A DNA stretch of 64,000 bases from Cellulosimicrobium composti. Its GTDB lineage: Bacteria > Actinomycetota > Actinomycetes > Actinomycetales > Cellulomonadaceae. Below the pieces are notes generated by a model. The model did no database searches, was not told where the DNA came from, and worked only from the letters and a program-made list of their open reading frames with translations. Below are positions 36,105 through 45,849 of the stretch, piece after piece; within the stretch, counting starts at the first letter, position 1, and each line of letters begins with the position of its first letter. The stretch is from positions 151,673 through 215,672 of the forward strand of contig NZ_WMKA01000001.1 of assembly GCF_009711085.1 (NCBI RefSeq), written 5' to 3'. The position numbers were made by a program, and so were the translations under genes.

Positions 36105-37364
36105 ATGGGTCCCGTGACGGTGCACAACCTGCAGATCACCGCGTCGGCCCCCGACCCGGCTCTCCTCGACCTGCCCTGGGACATCCCGCTCGAGGAGTGG
36201 CCGGACGAGACGCTCGCCGCTCTCCCCCGCGGTATCTCCCGGCACATCGTGCGGTTCGTCCGGCTCTCCGGGCGTGTCATCGCGATCAAGGAGATCGGCG
36301 AGACGGTCGCGTACCGGGAGTACGAGCTGCTGCGGCAGCTGCGCCGGCTGGAGGTGCCGAGCGTCGTGCCGGTGGGCGTGATCACGGGTCGTCAGGACGC
36401 GAACGGGGAGCGGCTGGAGGCGGTGCTCATCACGGAGCACCTGCAGTTCTCGCTCCCGTACCGCGCGCTGTTCAGCCAGTCGCTGCGCCCGGACACGGCG
36501 ACGCGCCTCATCGACGCGCTCGCGGTGCTCCTGGTGCGTCTGCATCTCGTGGGGTTCTACTGGGGCGACGTGTCGCTGTCGAACACGCTGTTCCGTCGTG
36601 ACGCGGAGACGTTCGCGGCGTACCTCGTGGACGCCGAGACGGGCGACCTGCACCGCGAGCTCTCCCCGGGGCAGCGGTCGTACGACGTGGACCTGGCGCG
36701 GACGAACATCATCGGCGAGCTCATGGACCTGGCGGCGGGCGAGCTGCTCGACGAGGACGTGGACGAGATGGCGATCGGTGATGCTCTCGTCGCGCGGTAC
36801 GAGGAGCTGTGGGAGGCGCTGACGACGTCGGAGTCGTTCGACGCGAACGAGCGGTGGCGTGTCGCGGCGCGCATCGAGCACCTGAACAACCTCGGCTTCG
36901 ACGTGGACGAGCTCGCGATCACGACGGACATCGACGGCACGACGGTGCAGATCCAGCCGAAGGTCGTGGACGCGGGGCACCACTCGCGGCGCCTGCTGCG
37001 CCTGACGGGCCTGGACGTGCAGGAGAACCAGGCGCGTCGTCTGCTCAACGACCTGGACTCGTTCCGCGCGGCGGCGGAGCGGCAGAACGACGACGAGGAG
37101 TTCGTGGCGCACGACTGGTTGAGCGGCGTGTTCGAGCCGACGATCCAGGCGGTGCCGCGCGACCTGCGTCGCAAGCTCGAGCCGGCGCAGCTGTTCCACG
37201 AGATCCTGGACCACCGCTGGTTCATCTCGGAGCGTGCGGGCCGCGACGTCCCGATGCCGGAGGCGACGCAGTCGTACGTGGAGAACGTCCTGCGGCACCG
37301 CCCGGACGAGAAGGCGATCCTGGGTCTCGCGCCGGGCGAGAAGGACCCGGAGTACTACGGCTGA
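36105..37364 (+). CDS. DUF4032 (lipopolysaccharide-kinase-like) protein
   Basis: About 419 residues. The N-terminal half resembles a small-molecule kinase: ISRHIVRFVRLSGRVIAIKEIGETVAYREYELLRQL has the Lys/Glu pair of kinase folds, and LLVRLHLVGFYWGDVSLSNTLFRRDAETFAAYLVDAETG has a GDxxxSN catalytic-loop-like motif and a DAE metal motif. The C-terminal half matches DUF4032 (QIQPKVVDAGHHSRRLLRLTGLDVQENQARRLLNDL). The substrate is unknown. The start is ATG 36105 or GTG 36114; no clear ribosome site. A short GACGCC hexanucleotide repeat lies just upstream (36063-36096). Confidence 0.88.
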   Translation: MGPVTVHNLQITASAPDPALLDLPWDIPLEEWPDETLAALPRGISRHIVRFVRLSGRVIAIKEIGETVAYREYELLRQLRRLEVPSVVPVGVITGRQDANGERLEAVLITEHLQFSLPYRALFSQSLRPDTATRLIDALAVLLVRLHLVGFYWGDVSLSNTLFRRDAETFAAYLVDAETGDLHRELSPGQRSYDVDLARTNIIGELMDLAAGELLDEDVDEMAIGDALVARYEELWEALTTSESFDANERWRVAARIEHLNNLGFDVDELAITTDIDGTTVQIQPKVVDAGHHSRRLLRLTGLDVQENQARRLLNDLDSFRAAAERQNDDEEFVAHDWLSGVFEPTIQAVPRDLRRKLEPAQLFHEILDHRWFISERAGRDVPMPEATQSYVENVLRHRPDEKAILGLAPGEKDPEYYG

Positions 37365-37407
37365 GGCGCGTCGCGCCGGTGCGTCGACGAGCGCGTGGAG
37401 CCGCGGT

Positions 37408-37623
37408 TCAGGCGACGCGTCCGTTGCACTCCGGGCACTCGTGCACGGCCGTGACGGCGGCGTCGCGGGAGACCGCGCAGCGGTGCTCGCACAGGACGCT
37501 GACGCGGTGCGGGACGGGGGTGCCGGGGATCGACCCCCAGGCGATGATGTGCTGGACCCGGGCGCGGGCGGGCGCGCCGCAGCCGGGGCAGACGACGGGG
37601 ACCCACTTCTCGATGACGCTCAT
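37408..37623 (-). CDS. Small zinc-ribbon-like protein
   Basis: 71 residues, start MSVIEKWVPVVCPGCGAPA. Cysteines occur as CPGC, then CEHRC, then CPEC, enough for one or two zinc sites (zinc-ribbon-like). Between them lies RVQHIIAWGSIPGTPVPHRVSVL. No named family is recognised. It lies beside rlmB on the same strand, separated from it by a hairpin, and converges on the DUF4032 gene. It could be a nucleic-acid-binding or regulatory protein; this is inference only. Confidence 0.7.
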   Translation of the reverse strand: MSVIEKWVPVVCPGCGAPARARVQHIIAWGSIPGTPVPHRVSVLCEHRCAVSRDAAVTAVHECPECNGRVA

Positions 37624-37648
37624 GCCCGGACCATGCCCTGACCCTACG

Positions 37649-37680
37649 CCACGGCTCGGGGCGTCACGACCGAGCCGTGG
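37649..37680 (-). terminator. Hairpin downstream of rlmB
   Basis: CCACGGCTCGG (37649-37659) pairs with CCGAGCCGTGG (37670-37680). GACCC/GGGTC on the flanks extends the stem. It follows the rlmB stop and precedes the zinc-ribbon gene. Confidence 0.75.
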
Positions 37681-37700
37681 GGTCGGGGTGGCCGGCCGGG

Positions 37701-38711
37701 TCAGGCCTCGCGGCGCAGGCGCGCGACCTCGTAGAGCGAGATGCCGGTCGCGACGGCGGCGTTGAGGGACTCGGTGTCCGAGCCGATGGGGATGGAGGCG
37801 ACGACGTCGCACGCCTCGCGCACGAGGCGGGACAGGCCCTTGCCCTCGGACCCGGCGACGACGACGAGCGGTTCGGTCGCGAGCTGGAGGTCGCCGATCG
37901 CGGTGTCGCCGCCGGCGTCGAGCCCGACGACGAAGCAGCCGGCCTTCTTCAGCTCGCCGAGCGCGCGCACGAGGTTGGTGGCCCGCGCGACGGGCACGCG
38001 CGCGGCCGCACCGGCGGAGACCTTCCACGCGGACGCGGTGACGCCCGCGGCGCGGCGCTCGGGGACGAGCACGCCGTGCGCGCCGAACGCCCCGGCGGAG
38101 CGCAGGACGGCGCCGAGGTTGCGGGGGTCGGTCACGCCGTCGAGCGCGACGACGAGCGGGGGCCGCCCGGAGGCCTCGGCGGCGTCGAGCAGGTCGTCGA
38201 CGTCGGCGTACTCGTACGGCGGCACCTTGATCGCGACGCCCTGGTGCACGGCGCCGTCGGTGAGGCGGTCGAGCTCGGGCTTGCCGACCTCGAGCAGGTC
38301 GTAGCCGCGGCCGGCGACGATGTCGACGATCTCGCGCGTGCGGTCGTCCGCCTCGAGCCGGGAGGCGAGGTAGACGACCTCGACGGGGATGCGTGCGCGC
38401 AGCGCCTCGAGCACGGAGTTGCGGCCTGCGACGATCTCCTGCGCGGCCCCGCGGCCCTTGGGGCCGCCGCCGCGCGTCGCGCTGCCGCCCCGGGTCGTGC
38501 CGGGGCGCGCGGTGCCGGGTCGCGCGGTGGCCGCGCGCTTCTCCTCGGCGACCTTGCGCTTGTGCGCGGCGTGGTAGACGCGGTCCTCGGCCTTCGGGGT
38601 CGGCCCGCGGCCCTCGAGGCCCTTGCGTCGCTGACCGCCGGAGCCGACGGTCGCGCCCTTCTTGCTGCCGGGCTTGCGGGTCGCGCCGCGTCGTCGTGAG
38701 TTGCCAGCCAT
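37701..38711 (-). CDS. rlmB: 23S rRNA 2'-O-ribose methyltransferase RlmB (TrmH/SpoU family)
   Basis: SPOUT methyltransferase acting on 23S rRNA (G2251 in E. coli numbering), 336 residues. A strongly basic N-terminal extension of about 90 residues (RRRGATRKPGSKKGATVG and following) precedes the substrate-binding domain EIVAGRNSVLEALRA. The catalytic domain has VVALDGVTDPRNLGAVLRSA (motif 1), [21 protein letters not shown] (motif 2) and IPIGSDTESLNAAVATGISLYEVAR (motif 3), which form the trefoil knot. It lies downstream of cysS on the same strand, as in mycobacteria. Confidence 0.95.
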   Translation of the reverse strand: MAGNSRRRGATRKPGSKKGATVGSGGQRRKGLEGRGPTPKAEDRVYHAAHKRKVAEEKRAATARPGTARPGTTRGGSATRGGGPKGRGAAQEIVAGRNSVLEALRARIPVEVVYLASRLEADDRTREIVDIVAGRGYDLLEVGKPELDRLTDGAVHQGVAIKVPPYEYADVDDLLDAAEASGRPPLVVALDGVTDPRNLGAVLRSAGAFGAHGVLVPERRAAGVTASAWKVSAGAAARVPVARATNLVRALGELKKAGCFVVGLDAGGDTAIGDLQLATEPLVVVAGSEGKGLSRLVREACDVVASIPIGSDTESLNAAVATGISLYEVARLRREA

Positions 38712-38837
38712 GGGTGTACCCGTCGTGTCGTGGTGGTGGATCGAGTGGTTCAGGGGTGCGGCGCCCGCGCGTCGCAGGGTCCAGTGTCCCTCAGACTGCG
38801 GCCCGGGGCCGAACGTGCCTGGTGGGCACGAGGTGGG

Positions 38838-40268
38838 TCAGGCGAGCGCCCAGCGCGCGCCGTCGGCGGAGTCCTCGACCGCGACGCCCGCCGCGGCGAG
38901 CCGGTCCCGGATGGCGTCGGCGGTCGCGAAGTCGCGCGCGGCACGCGCCTCGGCCCGGGCCGCGAGCTCCGCGCCGACGACGGCGTCGAGCACCGTCGCG
39001 TACCGCGAGTCGCCGCGGTCGGCCCACTGCGGGTCGCCCGGGTCGAGGCCGAGCACGTCGAGCATCGCGCGCACGGCCACGAGGTGGTGGCGCGCCACGG
39101 CGTCGGCGGCCGACGTCCGGTCGGCGAGCGCGGCGTTGCCGGCGCGCAGGTGCTCGTGCACGACGGCGAGCGCGGCCGGGACGTTGAGGTCGTCGTCCAT
39201 CGCGGCGGTGAACGCCGTGGGCAGCTCGGCCTCGGCGACGTCACCCACGTCGCCCACGCGCTCGGTCGCGCGCTGGACGAACCCGGAGAGCCGCTCCCAC
39301 GTGGCCTCGGCCTCGGTGACGGTCGCGGGCGTCCACTCGAGCATCGAGCGGTACTGCACGGACGCGAGCGCGTAGCGCAGCACGGCAGGGCTCGTGGTGG
39401 CGAGGACCTCGCGCACGAGGAGGCCGTTGCCGAGCGACTTGCTCATCTTGGCGCCGCCCTGCGTGACCCAGGCGCTGTGCAGCCAGTGCCGCGCGAACCC
39501 GTAGCCCGCGGCGCGCGACTGGGCCTGCTCGTTCTCGTGGTGCGGGAACCGCAGGTCGAGGCCGCCGCCGTGGATGTCGAACGTGTCGCCGAGGTAGCGC
39601 CGCGCCATGGCGGAGCACTCGAGGTGCCAGCCCGGGCGGCCGCGCCCGAACGGCGTCTCCCACGACGCGGTCTCGGGCTCGCCCGGCTTCGGGGCCTTCC
39701 ACAGCGCGAAGTCACGCGGGTCGCGCTTGGCCGCGGCCTCCTCCGCGTCGGCGGGGACGTCGTCCGGCACAGGGTTGAGGTCCTCGAGCCGCTGGTTGGT
39801 GAGCGAGCCGTAGTCGGACCACGACCGCACGTCGAACCACACGTCGCCGGGGCCCGTCGTGTAGGCGTGCCCGCGCTCGACGAGCCGCTGCATGAGCTCG
39901 ACCATGTCCGGCACGTGCCCGGTCGCGCGCGGCTCGTACGTGGGCGGCAGGACGCCGAGCGCGTCGTACGCGGCTGTGAAGGCGCGCTCGTACGTCGCGG
40001 CCCAGGCCCACCAGGGCTCGCCCGCGTCGGCGGACTTGGCGAGGATCTTGTCGTCGATGTCGGTGACGTTGCGGATGAGCGTCACGCGGGACCCGCCGCG
40101 GCGCAGCCAGCGCACGAGCACGTCGAACGCGACGGCGGAGCGCATGTGCCCGATGTGGGGCGCCGCCTGGACGGTCGCGCCGCACAGGTAGATGCCGACC
40201 TCGCCCGGGGTCAGGGGGACGAAGTCGCGCACGTCCCGTGTCGCGGTGTCGAACAGGCGAAGGCTCAC
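38838..40268 (-). CDS. cysS: Cysteinyl-tRNA synthetase
   Basis: Class I aminoacyl-tRNA synthetase, 476 residues from GTG 40268 ([19 protein letters not shown]). HIGH-type motif in [15 protein letters not shown], zinc-site residues in LCGATV, HLECSAM and [11 protein letters not shown], the KMSKS loop in [13 protein letters not shown], and a C-terminal DALR region. The mycothiol ligase MshC is a close relative but is shorter; the full anticodon-binding region here favours CysS. A long open frame upstream of the GTG is Arg/Gly-rich and rejected. Followed by rlmB with a 126-nt gap. Confidence 0.94.
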   Translation of the reverse strand: MSLRLFDTATRDVRDFVPLTPGEVGIYLCGATVQAAPHIGHMRSAVAFDVLVRWLRRGGSRVTLIRNVTDIDDKILAKSADAGEPWWAWAATYERAFTAAYDALGVLPPTYEPRATGHVPDMVELMQRLVERGHAYTTGPGDVWFDVRSWSDYGSLTNQRLEDLNPVPDDVPADAEEAAAKRDPRDFALWKAPKPGEPETASWETPFGRGRPGWHLECSAMARRYLGDTFDIHGGGLDLRFPHHENEQAQSRAAGYGFARHWLHSAWVTQGGAKMSKSLGNGLLVREVLATTSPAVLRYALASVQYRSMLEWTPATVTEAEATWERLSGFVQRATERVGDVGDVAEAELPTAFTAAMDDDLNVPAALAVVHEHLRAGNAALADRTSAADAVARHHLVAVRAMLDVLGLDPGDPQWADRGDSRYATVLDAVVGAELAARAEARAARDFATADAIRDRLAAAGVAVEDSADGARWALA

Positions 40269-40347
40269 GTCCGCAAGGGTACCGGGGACCTCCCTCCGGG
40301 GCCGAAGCGGCGCCCGTCGGGCCGCGCGCAGGCGGCCGCGCGCCCCG

Positions 40348-41616
40348 TCAGCCGAAGCTCCTGCCCTCCCCGCGGTACGTCGGCACCACGTCGACGACCT
40401 CGTCGCCGCGCACGAGGTGCACGCGGTCGAACCGCTCCATGGCCTCGCCGGCCTTGCCGTGCCGGAACCAGACGCGGTCGCCCACCGCGAGGTCGGGCGC
40501 CCCCGCGGCACCGCGCGACCGGCGCAGCGGCGTCTGGACCTCCCCAGCGCCCTCGCGGCCGGTGAGCGACCACCCGGGCGTCGCGACGCGCGGCAGCCGG
40601 GTGCGCGACGCCGGGCCGGACGCGACGTACCCGCCGCCGAACGCCGTCGCCCACCCGGGGGCGGGCACGCGCACGACGTCGAGGCCGAAGAACGCGGCGG
40701 GCCGCGGGCGGAACGCGCGGTACTCGTCGAACAGCCCGGGGACGTAGAGCCCCGAGCCCGCGGTGACCTCCGTGACGACGTCGTCCGCGGCCGACGTCTC
40801 GAGCGATCCCGTGCCGCCGGAATTGACGAGCTCCACGTCGTGCCCGACGACGTCCCGCACCGCCGCGACGACCTCGCCCCGGCGCTCGTCCAGCTCGCGC
40901 ACCGACAGGCGCTTGACCGCGCGCACGGCGACGCTCGAGTCGGGCATGCCCGCGACCTGCGCCTCGTAGAACATCAGGCCGCGCAGCGCGAGCCCCGGCG
41001 TCGAGGCGACGCGCGCGGCGAGGGACGCGACGTCGCGCGCGTCGTGCAGCGGCGACCGCCGCGTGCCCAGGTGGACGGTGACGAGGCCGAGCCCGACGCG
41101 CAGCGACGCGTCCACGTCGAGGCACGCGCGCACGGGCGGGGCGTCGCCCGCACCGGCCTCCGCGAGCGCCTGGCGCACGAGCTCGAGGTGGGCGGCGTCG
41201 TCGACCATGAGGGTGACCTCGCGCCGGCCGGCCTCGTGGCGGGCGAGCGCGGCGAGGGCGCCGCGGTCGACGGACGGGTAGCCCACGAGGACGTCGCGGA
41301 ACCCCTCGTCGACGAGCCACAGGGCCTCGCGCACCGAGTAGGCCATGACCCCCTGGAAGCCGCGCTCGACCGCGCGCGCGACGAGCGGGCGCACGCGCAC
41401 CGACTTCGACGCGACGCGCACGGGCACTCCCCCGGCGCGGGCGAGCAGCTCGTCCGCGTTGGCGTCGAACCGGTCGAGGTCGACGACCGCGAGCGGCCCG
41501 TCGAGGGCAGCCGTCGCACGGGTCAGACGGGCGAGCAGGGACGGGGTCGTGCCCCGCTCCTGGGCCGCTCGAGCGGCCTCGTCCACGTTCGTCCCCGCTC
41601 CCGCGTCGGTCGTCAT
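40348..41616 (-). CDS. Alanine-racemase-fold PLP enzyme (D-threonine aldolase/D-serine dehydratase type)
   Basis: 422 residues. The fold-type III PLP enzyme begins [36 protein letters not shown], where the Lys of ASKS should bind PLP. Later motifs are [33 protein letters not shown] and the C-terminal domain WGLDV-like [27 protein letters not shown]. The family includes D-threonine aldolase and D-serine dehydratase; the exact substrate is not assignable. It is divergent from the lactone oxidase gene with a 44-nt gap, a pairing common in actinobacteria, so the two may share regulation. Confidence 0.85.
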   Translation of the reverse strand: MTTDAGAGTNVDEAARAAQERGTTPSLLARLTRATAALDGPLAVVDLDRFDANADELLARAGGVPVRVASKSVRVRPLVARAVERGFQGVMAYSVREALWLVDEGFRDVLVGYPSVDRGALAALARHEAGRREVTLMVDDAAHLELVRQALAEAGAGDAPPVRACLDVDASLRVGLGLVTVHLGTRRSPLHDARDVASLAARVASTPGLALRGLMFYEAQVAGMPDSSVAVRAVKRLSVRELDERRGEVVAAVRDVVGHDVELVNSGGTGSLETSAADDVVTEVTAGSGLYVPGLFDEYRAFRPRPAAFFGLDVVRVPAPGWATAFGGGYVASGPASRTRLPRVATPGWSLTGREGAGEVQTPLRRSRGAAGAPDLAVGDRVWFRHGKAGEAMERFDRVHLVRGDEVVDVVPTYRGEGRSFG

Positions 41617-41660
41617 GGGGAGAACGTACGCCACGCGCGGAGCGTGAGACAGTACGACCT

Positions 41661-43076
41661 GTGAGCAGCGACGACGCCCTCTCCTGGACCAACTGGGCCC
41701 GCACCGCGACCGCGAACCCGCAGCGCCGCGAGTCCCCGCGCGACGAGGCGGAGCTGAGCAGCCTGGTCGCCCGCGCGGCGGCCGACGGCCTGTCCGTGCG
41801 CGCGGTCGGCGCGGGCCACTCCTTCACCGCCGCGGCCGTCACGGACGGGCTCCTGCTCGACCTGGACCGCATCGGCCTCGTCGAGCGGATCACGCGCGGC
41901 ACGGGCGCGCCCGGCGGCGCCGACGCGGACGCGATCCTCGTGACGGTCGGCGCGGGCATCCGCCTGCACCGGCTCAACGCGGCGCTGGCCGCGGCGGGCC
42001 TCGCGATGCGCAACCTCGGGGACATCGACCGCCAGTCGGTCGCGGGCGCGATCTCGACCGGGACGCACGGCACGGGGGCGCGCCTCGGCGGTCTCGCCAC
42101 GCAGGTGCGCGGCGTCCGCGTCGTCGGGGCGGACGGCGAGGTCCGCGAGGCGTCGGCGACGCAGGACCGCGACCTGTTCGAGGTGAGCCGCCTCGGCCTG
42201 GGCGTCACGGGGGTGCTGTCCGCGGTGACGCTCGAGGTCGTGCCCGCGTTCCTCCTGCGCGCGCAGGAGGAGCCGTGGCCGCTCGACCGCGTCCTGGAGG
42301 ACCTGGGGGCGCCCGACGACCCGGACGGCCTCGTCGGCGGCAACGACCACTTCGAGTTCTACTGGTTCCCGCACACGCGCCGGGCCCTGACCAAGCGCAA
42401 CAACCGGCTCGCGCCCGACGAGGAGGCCGCCGAGCTCGACAGGCTGCGGACCACGGGTCCGAGCCCGGTCGCGCGGGCGCGCACGTGGCTCGACGAGGAG
42501 CTGCTGTCGAACGGCGCGTTCGAGCTCGTCAACCGGCTCGCGACCGCCGTCCCCCGCGTCACGCCGCGGCTCAACGCGGTCTCGGCCCGGGCGCTCGCGC
42601 CGCGCACGTACGTGGCGCCGTCGTACCAGGTGTTCGTCACGTCGCGCCGCGTGCGGTTCCGCGAGATGGAGTACGCGGTGCCGCGCGAGCGGCTCGTGGA
42701 CGTCCTCGCGAGCATCGACGCGTGGCTCGGCCGCTCGGGCGAGCACGTGCCGTTCCCCGTCGAGGTGCGCTTCGCTGCGCCGGACGACGTGTGGCTGTCC
42801 ACGGCGCACGGGCGCGAGACCGCGTACGTGGCGGTGCACCAGTACGCGCGACTGCCGCACGAGCGCTACTTCGACGCGGTCGAGCGGATCGTGGCGGAGG
42901 TCGGCGGGCGGCCCCACTGGGGCAAGCTCCACGGCCTCGACGCCGACCGCCTGCGCGCGCTGTACCCGCGCTTCGACGACGCCGTGGCCGTGCGCGACGC
43001 GGCCGACCCCGAGGGCGTCTTCGCCAACCCGTACACGGACCGCGTGCTCGGCCGCGCGCCGGGCGCGCGGGCCTGA
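41661..43076 (+). CDS. FAD-linked D-arabinono-1,4-lactone oxidase-type protein
   Basis: 471 residues from GTG 41661. The N-terminal FAD-binding PCMH-type domain has VRAVGAGHSFTAAAVTDGLLLDLDRI, where the His in GHS may link FAD covalently, and SVAGAISTGTHGTGARLGGLATQVRG. The C-terminal ALO domain includes HFEFYWFPHTRRALTKRNNR and PHWGKLHGLDADRLRALYPRFDDAVAVRDAADPEGVFANPY, the signature end of L-gulono/D-arabinono-lactone oxidases. The substrate may be an aldonolactone or polyol. It is divergent from the PLP-enzyme gene and convergent with the TetR gene. Confidence 0.9.
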   Translation: MSSDDALSWTNWARTATANPQRRESPRDEAELSSLVARAAADGLSVRAVGAGHSFTAAAVTDGLLLDLDRIGLVERITRGTGAPGGADADAILVTVGAGIRLHRLNAALAAAGLAMRNLGDIDRQSVAGAISTGTHGTGARLGGLATQVRGVRVVGADGEVREASATQDRDLFEVSRLGLGVTGVLSAVTLEVVPAFLLRAQEEPWPLDRVLEDLGAPDDPDGLVGGNDHFEFYWFPHTRRALTKRNNRLAPDEEAAELDRLRTTGPSPVARARTWLDEELLSNGAFELVNRLATAVPRVTPRLNAVSARALAPRTYVAPSYQVFVTSRRVRFREMEYAVPRERLVDVLASIDAWLGRSGEHVPFPVEVRFAAPDDVWLSTAHGRETAYVAVHQYARLPHERYFDAVERIVAEVGGRPHWGKLHGLDADRLRALYPRFDDAVAVRDAADPEGVFANPYTDRVLGRAPGARA

Positions 43077-43092
43077 GGAGCGCGGGCGCGCG

Positions 43093-43731
43093 TCAGTCGA
43101 CCGGCTCGGGACCGTGCTCGCGCACGGGCGACCCGTCCGGCCGGACCATGACCGACAGGACGTATTCGGCGAGCGCGTGGAAGCTGCGGATCGCCGTCTC
43201 GTCGTCCTGCTCGACGAGCCAGGCGATCTCGATGCCGTCGATGTACCCGGCGACGATGCGCGAGAGGAACCCGAGGTCCATCGAGTACGTGACGTTGCCG
43301 CGGTCCGCGACGTTCTCGAGGAAGCCGCGCGTCATCGCCCAGGTCTGCTCGAGATGCGTGTGCGCGACCGAGCGCAGCGCCCGGCTGCGCACGCCCGCGG
43401 TCGCGAACTCGAAGGTGAGGAGCCGCATGTGGCGGCGCGGGGTGAGACCGCTCCACAGCCCGTCGGCCGCCGCGTGGGCGAGCTCGACGACGTCGCCGTC
43501 GACGTCGAGGGCCGCGCGGACGGGCTCGGACGCGACGAGCGCGAGGCTGTTGCCCATCGCCTGGAGGAGCTCGTCCTTGTCCTCGAAGCAGTAGTGCACC
43601 ACGCCGAGCGAGACGCCGGCCTCCGCGGCGACGCCGCGGATCGTGACCGCCTCGACGCCCTCACGGACGGCGATGGTCATCGCGGCGTCGACGAGCTGCG
43701 CGCGGCGCTCTTCCACGGACATTCGGTTCAT
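43093..43731 (-). CDS. TetR-family transcriptional regulator
   Basis: About 212 residues. The helix-turn-helix is ERRAQLVDAAMTIAVREGVEAVTIRGVAAEAGVSLGVVHYCFEDKDELLQAM at the N-terminus; the C-terminal ligand domain is helical and not specific (DGLWSGLTPRRHMRLLTFEFATAGV). ATG 43731 is used; ATG 43722 and GTG 43773 are alternatives, none with a strong ribosome site. Just upstream, GTGTCG and CAAACAC flank a short imperfect palindrome (43748-43772) that may be an autoregulatory site. The ligand and targets are unknown; the flanking lactone oxidase and lipoprotein genes are candidates. Confidence 0.85.
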   Translation of the reverse strand: MNRMSVEERRAQLVDAAMTIAVREGVEAVTIRGVAAEAGVSLGVVHYCFEDKDELLQAMGNSLALVASEPVRAALDVDGDVVELAHAAADGLWSGLTPRRHMRLLTFEFATAGVRSRALRSVAHTHLEQTWAMTRGFLENVADRGNVTYSMDLGFLSRIVAGYIDGIEIAWLVEQDDETAIRSFHALAEYVLSVMVRPDGSPVREHGPEPVD

Positions 43732-43889
43732 GTGCGATTCATCCCATGTGTCGATCTTGGGAAAGTCAAACACATCGATGCGCTCCCAGCGATCGTAGTG
43801 TCTGTGGCTGGCCCTGGCACGCGGGACGCGCGCCGACGAGAATGGCCAGCCGAGCCCCGCTCGCCTCCCTCTGCCGACGAAGGACGACC

Positions 43890-44456
43890 GTGCCCCGACC
43901 CCGCCCCGCTCGCATCTTCTGGACCCCCGCGCTCCTCGCGGCGACGGTCGCGCTCGCCCTCGGCGGCTGCTCGGGCGCGGACGCCGACGGCGGTGACGGC
44001 GAGCCGACCGCCTACGACGTCCCCGACGTCCCGGTCCAGCTCACGGCGCCCGCGGGCTGGGAGCGTGTGACCCGCGACGGGGCCTTCGTGCTGCGCGCGC
44101 CGGGCGGGTCGCAGGAGTTCCGGGCGAACGTCGTCGTGACGGGCGAGAAGTCCGCGCAGACGCTCGAGCGGGCGGGCGCGGAGACGACGGTGGCCGTCGG
44201 GGCGATCCCTGGCTGGATCCCCGACGTGGACGGCCAGGGCGCGACGACCCTCGGCGACCTGCCCGCGTTCCGCGTCGCGGGCACCTACGACGCGTCCGGG
44301 ACGGTCGTCGCGCAGGAGATCGTCGCGGTGCGCACCGGCGACGGCGCCGACGCGTGGGTCGTGGACCTCACGGCCTCGTACGCCGTCGACGACGCCGAGG
44401 GCGCGGCCCAGGCGCGCGAGATCCTCGAGAGCGTCGAGCTCGCCCCGGCGGGCTGA
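43890..44456 (+). CDS. Secreted lipoprotein of unknown function
   Basis: 188 residues from GTG 43890, which follows AAGGA. The signal peptide FWTPALLAATVALALGGC ends with a lipobox (LGGC). The mature part starts with an acidic Gly/Asp-rich linker and contains VQLTAPAGWERVTRDGAFVLRAPGGSQEFRANVVVTGE, resembling LpqN-like or PsbP-like small extracellular domains. It ends AREILESVEL. It converges on ispF with 1 nt between the stop codons. No function is recognised. Confidence 0.75.
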   Translation: MPRPRPARIFWTPALLAATVALALGGCSGADADGGDGEPTAYDVPDVPVQLTAPAGWERVTRDGAFVLRAPGGSQEFRANVVVTGEKSAQTLERAGAETTVAVGAIPGWIPDVDGQGATTLGDLPAFRVAGTYDASGTVVAQEIVAVRTGDGADAWVVDLTASYAVDDAEGAAQAREILESVELAPAG

Positions 44457-44457
44457 G

Positions 44458-45006
44458 TCAGCCGGCCGGCCGCACGGCGACGACGAGCGCCGTCGCGACC
44501 GCCGCGACGCCCTCCCCGCGGCCCGTGAGGCCGAGCCCGTCCGTCGTGGTGGCCGTGACCGTCACCGGGGCCCCCGCGGCCCGCGAGAGGGCCTCCTCGG
44601 CCTCGGCGCGACGCGGCCCGAGGCGCGGGCGGTTCCCGATGACCTGGACCGCGACGTTCCCGATCTCGAACCCCGCGGCGCGCACGCGGCGCGCCGCCTC
44701 CGCGAGCAGGCTCGACCCGCTCGCGCCGGCCCACTCGGGCGCGCTCGTGCCGAAGTTCGAGCCGAGGTCACCGAGCCCCGTCGCCGAGAAGAGCGCGTCG
44801 GCCGCGGCGTGCGCGGCGACGTCGGCGTCGGAGTGCCCCGCGAGGCCGCGCTCCCCCGGCCAGTGCAGCCCCCCGAGCCACAGCTCGCGGTCCTCGCCCT
44901 CGGGCGCGAGCGCGTGCACGTCGACGCCGACGCCGGTGCGCGGCAGGGCGGGCGCGGCAGCGGCGGCCGGTCGCGGATCGGCGGCGTGGTGGTCCGGGCT
45001 CGTCAT
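44458..45006 (-). CDS. ispF: 2-C-methyl-D-erythritol 2,4-cyclodiphosphate synthase
   Basis: MEP-pathway enzyme for isoprenoid precursors, 182 residues. Family motifs are GVGVDVHAL (Asp and His zinc ligands), [31 protein letters not shown], and the C-terminal [23 protein letters not shown]. The N-terminal 25 residues are an Ala/Pro-rich extension. ATG 45006 overlaps the ispD stop by 4 bp. The ispD-ispF pair may act as a unit, and IspDF fusions exist elsewhere. Confidence 0.96.
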   Translation of the reverse strand: MTSPDHHAADPRPAAAAAPALPRTGVGVDVHALAPEGEDRELWLGGLHWPGERGLAGHSDADVAAHAAADALFSATGLGDLGSNFGTSAPEWAGASGSSLLAEAARRVRAAGFEIGNVAVQVIGNRPRLGPRRAEAEEALSRAAGAPVTVTATTTDGLGLTGRGEGVAAVATALVVAVRPAG

Positions 45007-45761
45007 CGTTCCTCCCCGAGAGTCAGCGCGGCGACCCGCAGGTCGTGCGCCGTCGTGATCTTCGCGGCCGCGGCGTCGCCGGGCACGACGTGGACGGGCA
45101 GGCCGAGAGCCTCGACGAGGCCGGCGTCGTCCGTCGCGGCGAGGGCCTCGTCGCCGGCCCGGTGCGCGGCTGCCTCGTGCGCCCGCACGAGCGTCGCGCG
45201 GTCGAACCCCTGCGGCGTCTGGACGGCCCGGAGCGCCGCGCGGTCGACGGTCTCGGCGACGGGCTCCGCCCGGGTCGGGTCGTCGGGACGCGCAGCCGTC
45301 ACGCGCTTCACCGTGTCGGCCACCGGGAGGCCCGGCACGACAGCGCCGTGCCCCGACCGCACCGCGTCGACCACGCGCCGGACGAGGCGTGGGGGCGCGA
45401 GCGGGCGCGCCGCGTCGTGGACGAGCACGACGTCGACCGGCCCGTCCGCGTCGGACGTGCTCGCGTCGAGGCCCGCGCGCAGTCCGGCGGCGACGGACGC
45501 CTGGCGCGTCCCCGCGCCCGCCACCACGCGGACGGGACGGTCGACGGCCGGGTCGTCGCCCAGGAGCGACGCGACGTGGTCCTCGAGCCCCGCCGGGGCC
45601 GTGACGACGAGCGCGTCGACCGCGCCGGACGCGCACAGGCGCCGGGCGGCGTGCACGACGAGCGGCAGGCCGTCGAGCTCGACGAGGGCCTTGGGCAGAT
45701 CCATCCCGAGGCGGGTCCCGGAGCCGGCGGCGGTGAGGACGGCGAGAGTCGGCACGGGCAC
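45003..45761 (-). CDS. ispD: 2-C-methyl-D-erythritol 4-phosphate cytidylyltransferase
   Basis: Third step of the MEP pathway, 252 residues. The nucleotide-binding loop is [26 protein letters not shown], then [32 protein letters not shown] and [17 protein letters not shown], all typical. GTG 45761 is used; GTG 45755 is also possible. It is preceded by a strong hairpin and by carD, and overlaps ispF downstream. The carD-ispD-ispF order matches that in Mycobacterium tuberculosis. Confidence 0.95.
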   Translation of the reverse strand: MPVPTLAVLTAAGSGTRLGMDLPKALVELDGLPLVVHAARRLCASGAVDALVVTAPAGLEDHVASLLGDDPAVDRPVRVVAGAGTRQASVAAGLRAGLDASTSDADGPVDVVLVHDAARPLAPPRLVRRVVDAVRSGHGAVVPGLPVADTVKRVTAARPDDPTRAEPVAETVDRAALRAVQTPQGFDRATLVRAHEAAAHRAGDEALAATDDAGLVEALGLPVHVVPGDAAAAKITTAHDLRVAALTLGEER

Positions 45762-45783
45762 ACGCTACCGGGCACGACGACGG

Positions 45784-45815
45784 GGAGGGCGCCGTCCGTG
45801 CGGACGGCGCCCTCC
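45784..45815 (-). terminator. Hairpin between carD and ispD
   Basis: A 15-bp perfect stem, 45784-45798 with 45801-45815, and a 2-nt loop. It follows the carD stop by 34 nt in the direction of transcription, so ispD probably has its own promoter or depends on read-through. Confidence 0.8.
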
Positions 45816-45849
45816 CTGGTGTCCGTGTCGCGGGCCGGAGCCCGGGACG

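Noticed and set aside
38838-40268. Assignment as mycothiol ligase MshC instead of CysS
   Set aside because: Length (476 residues) and the complete C-terminal region fit CysS, and position beside rlmB matches cysS in mycobacteria.
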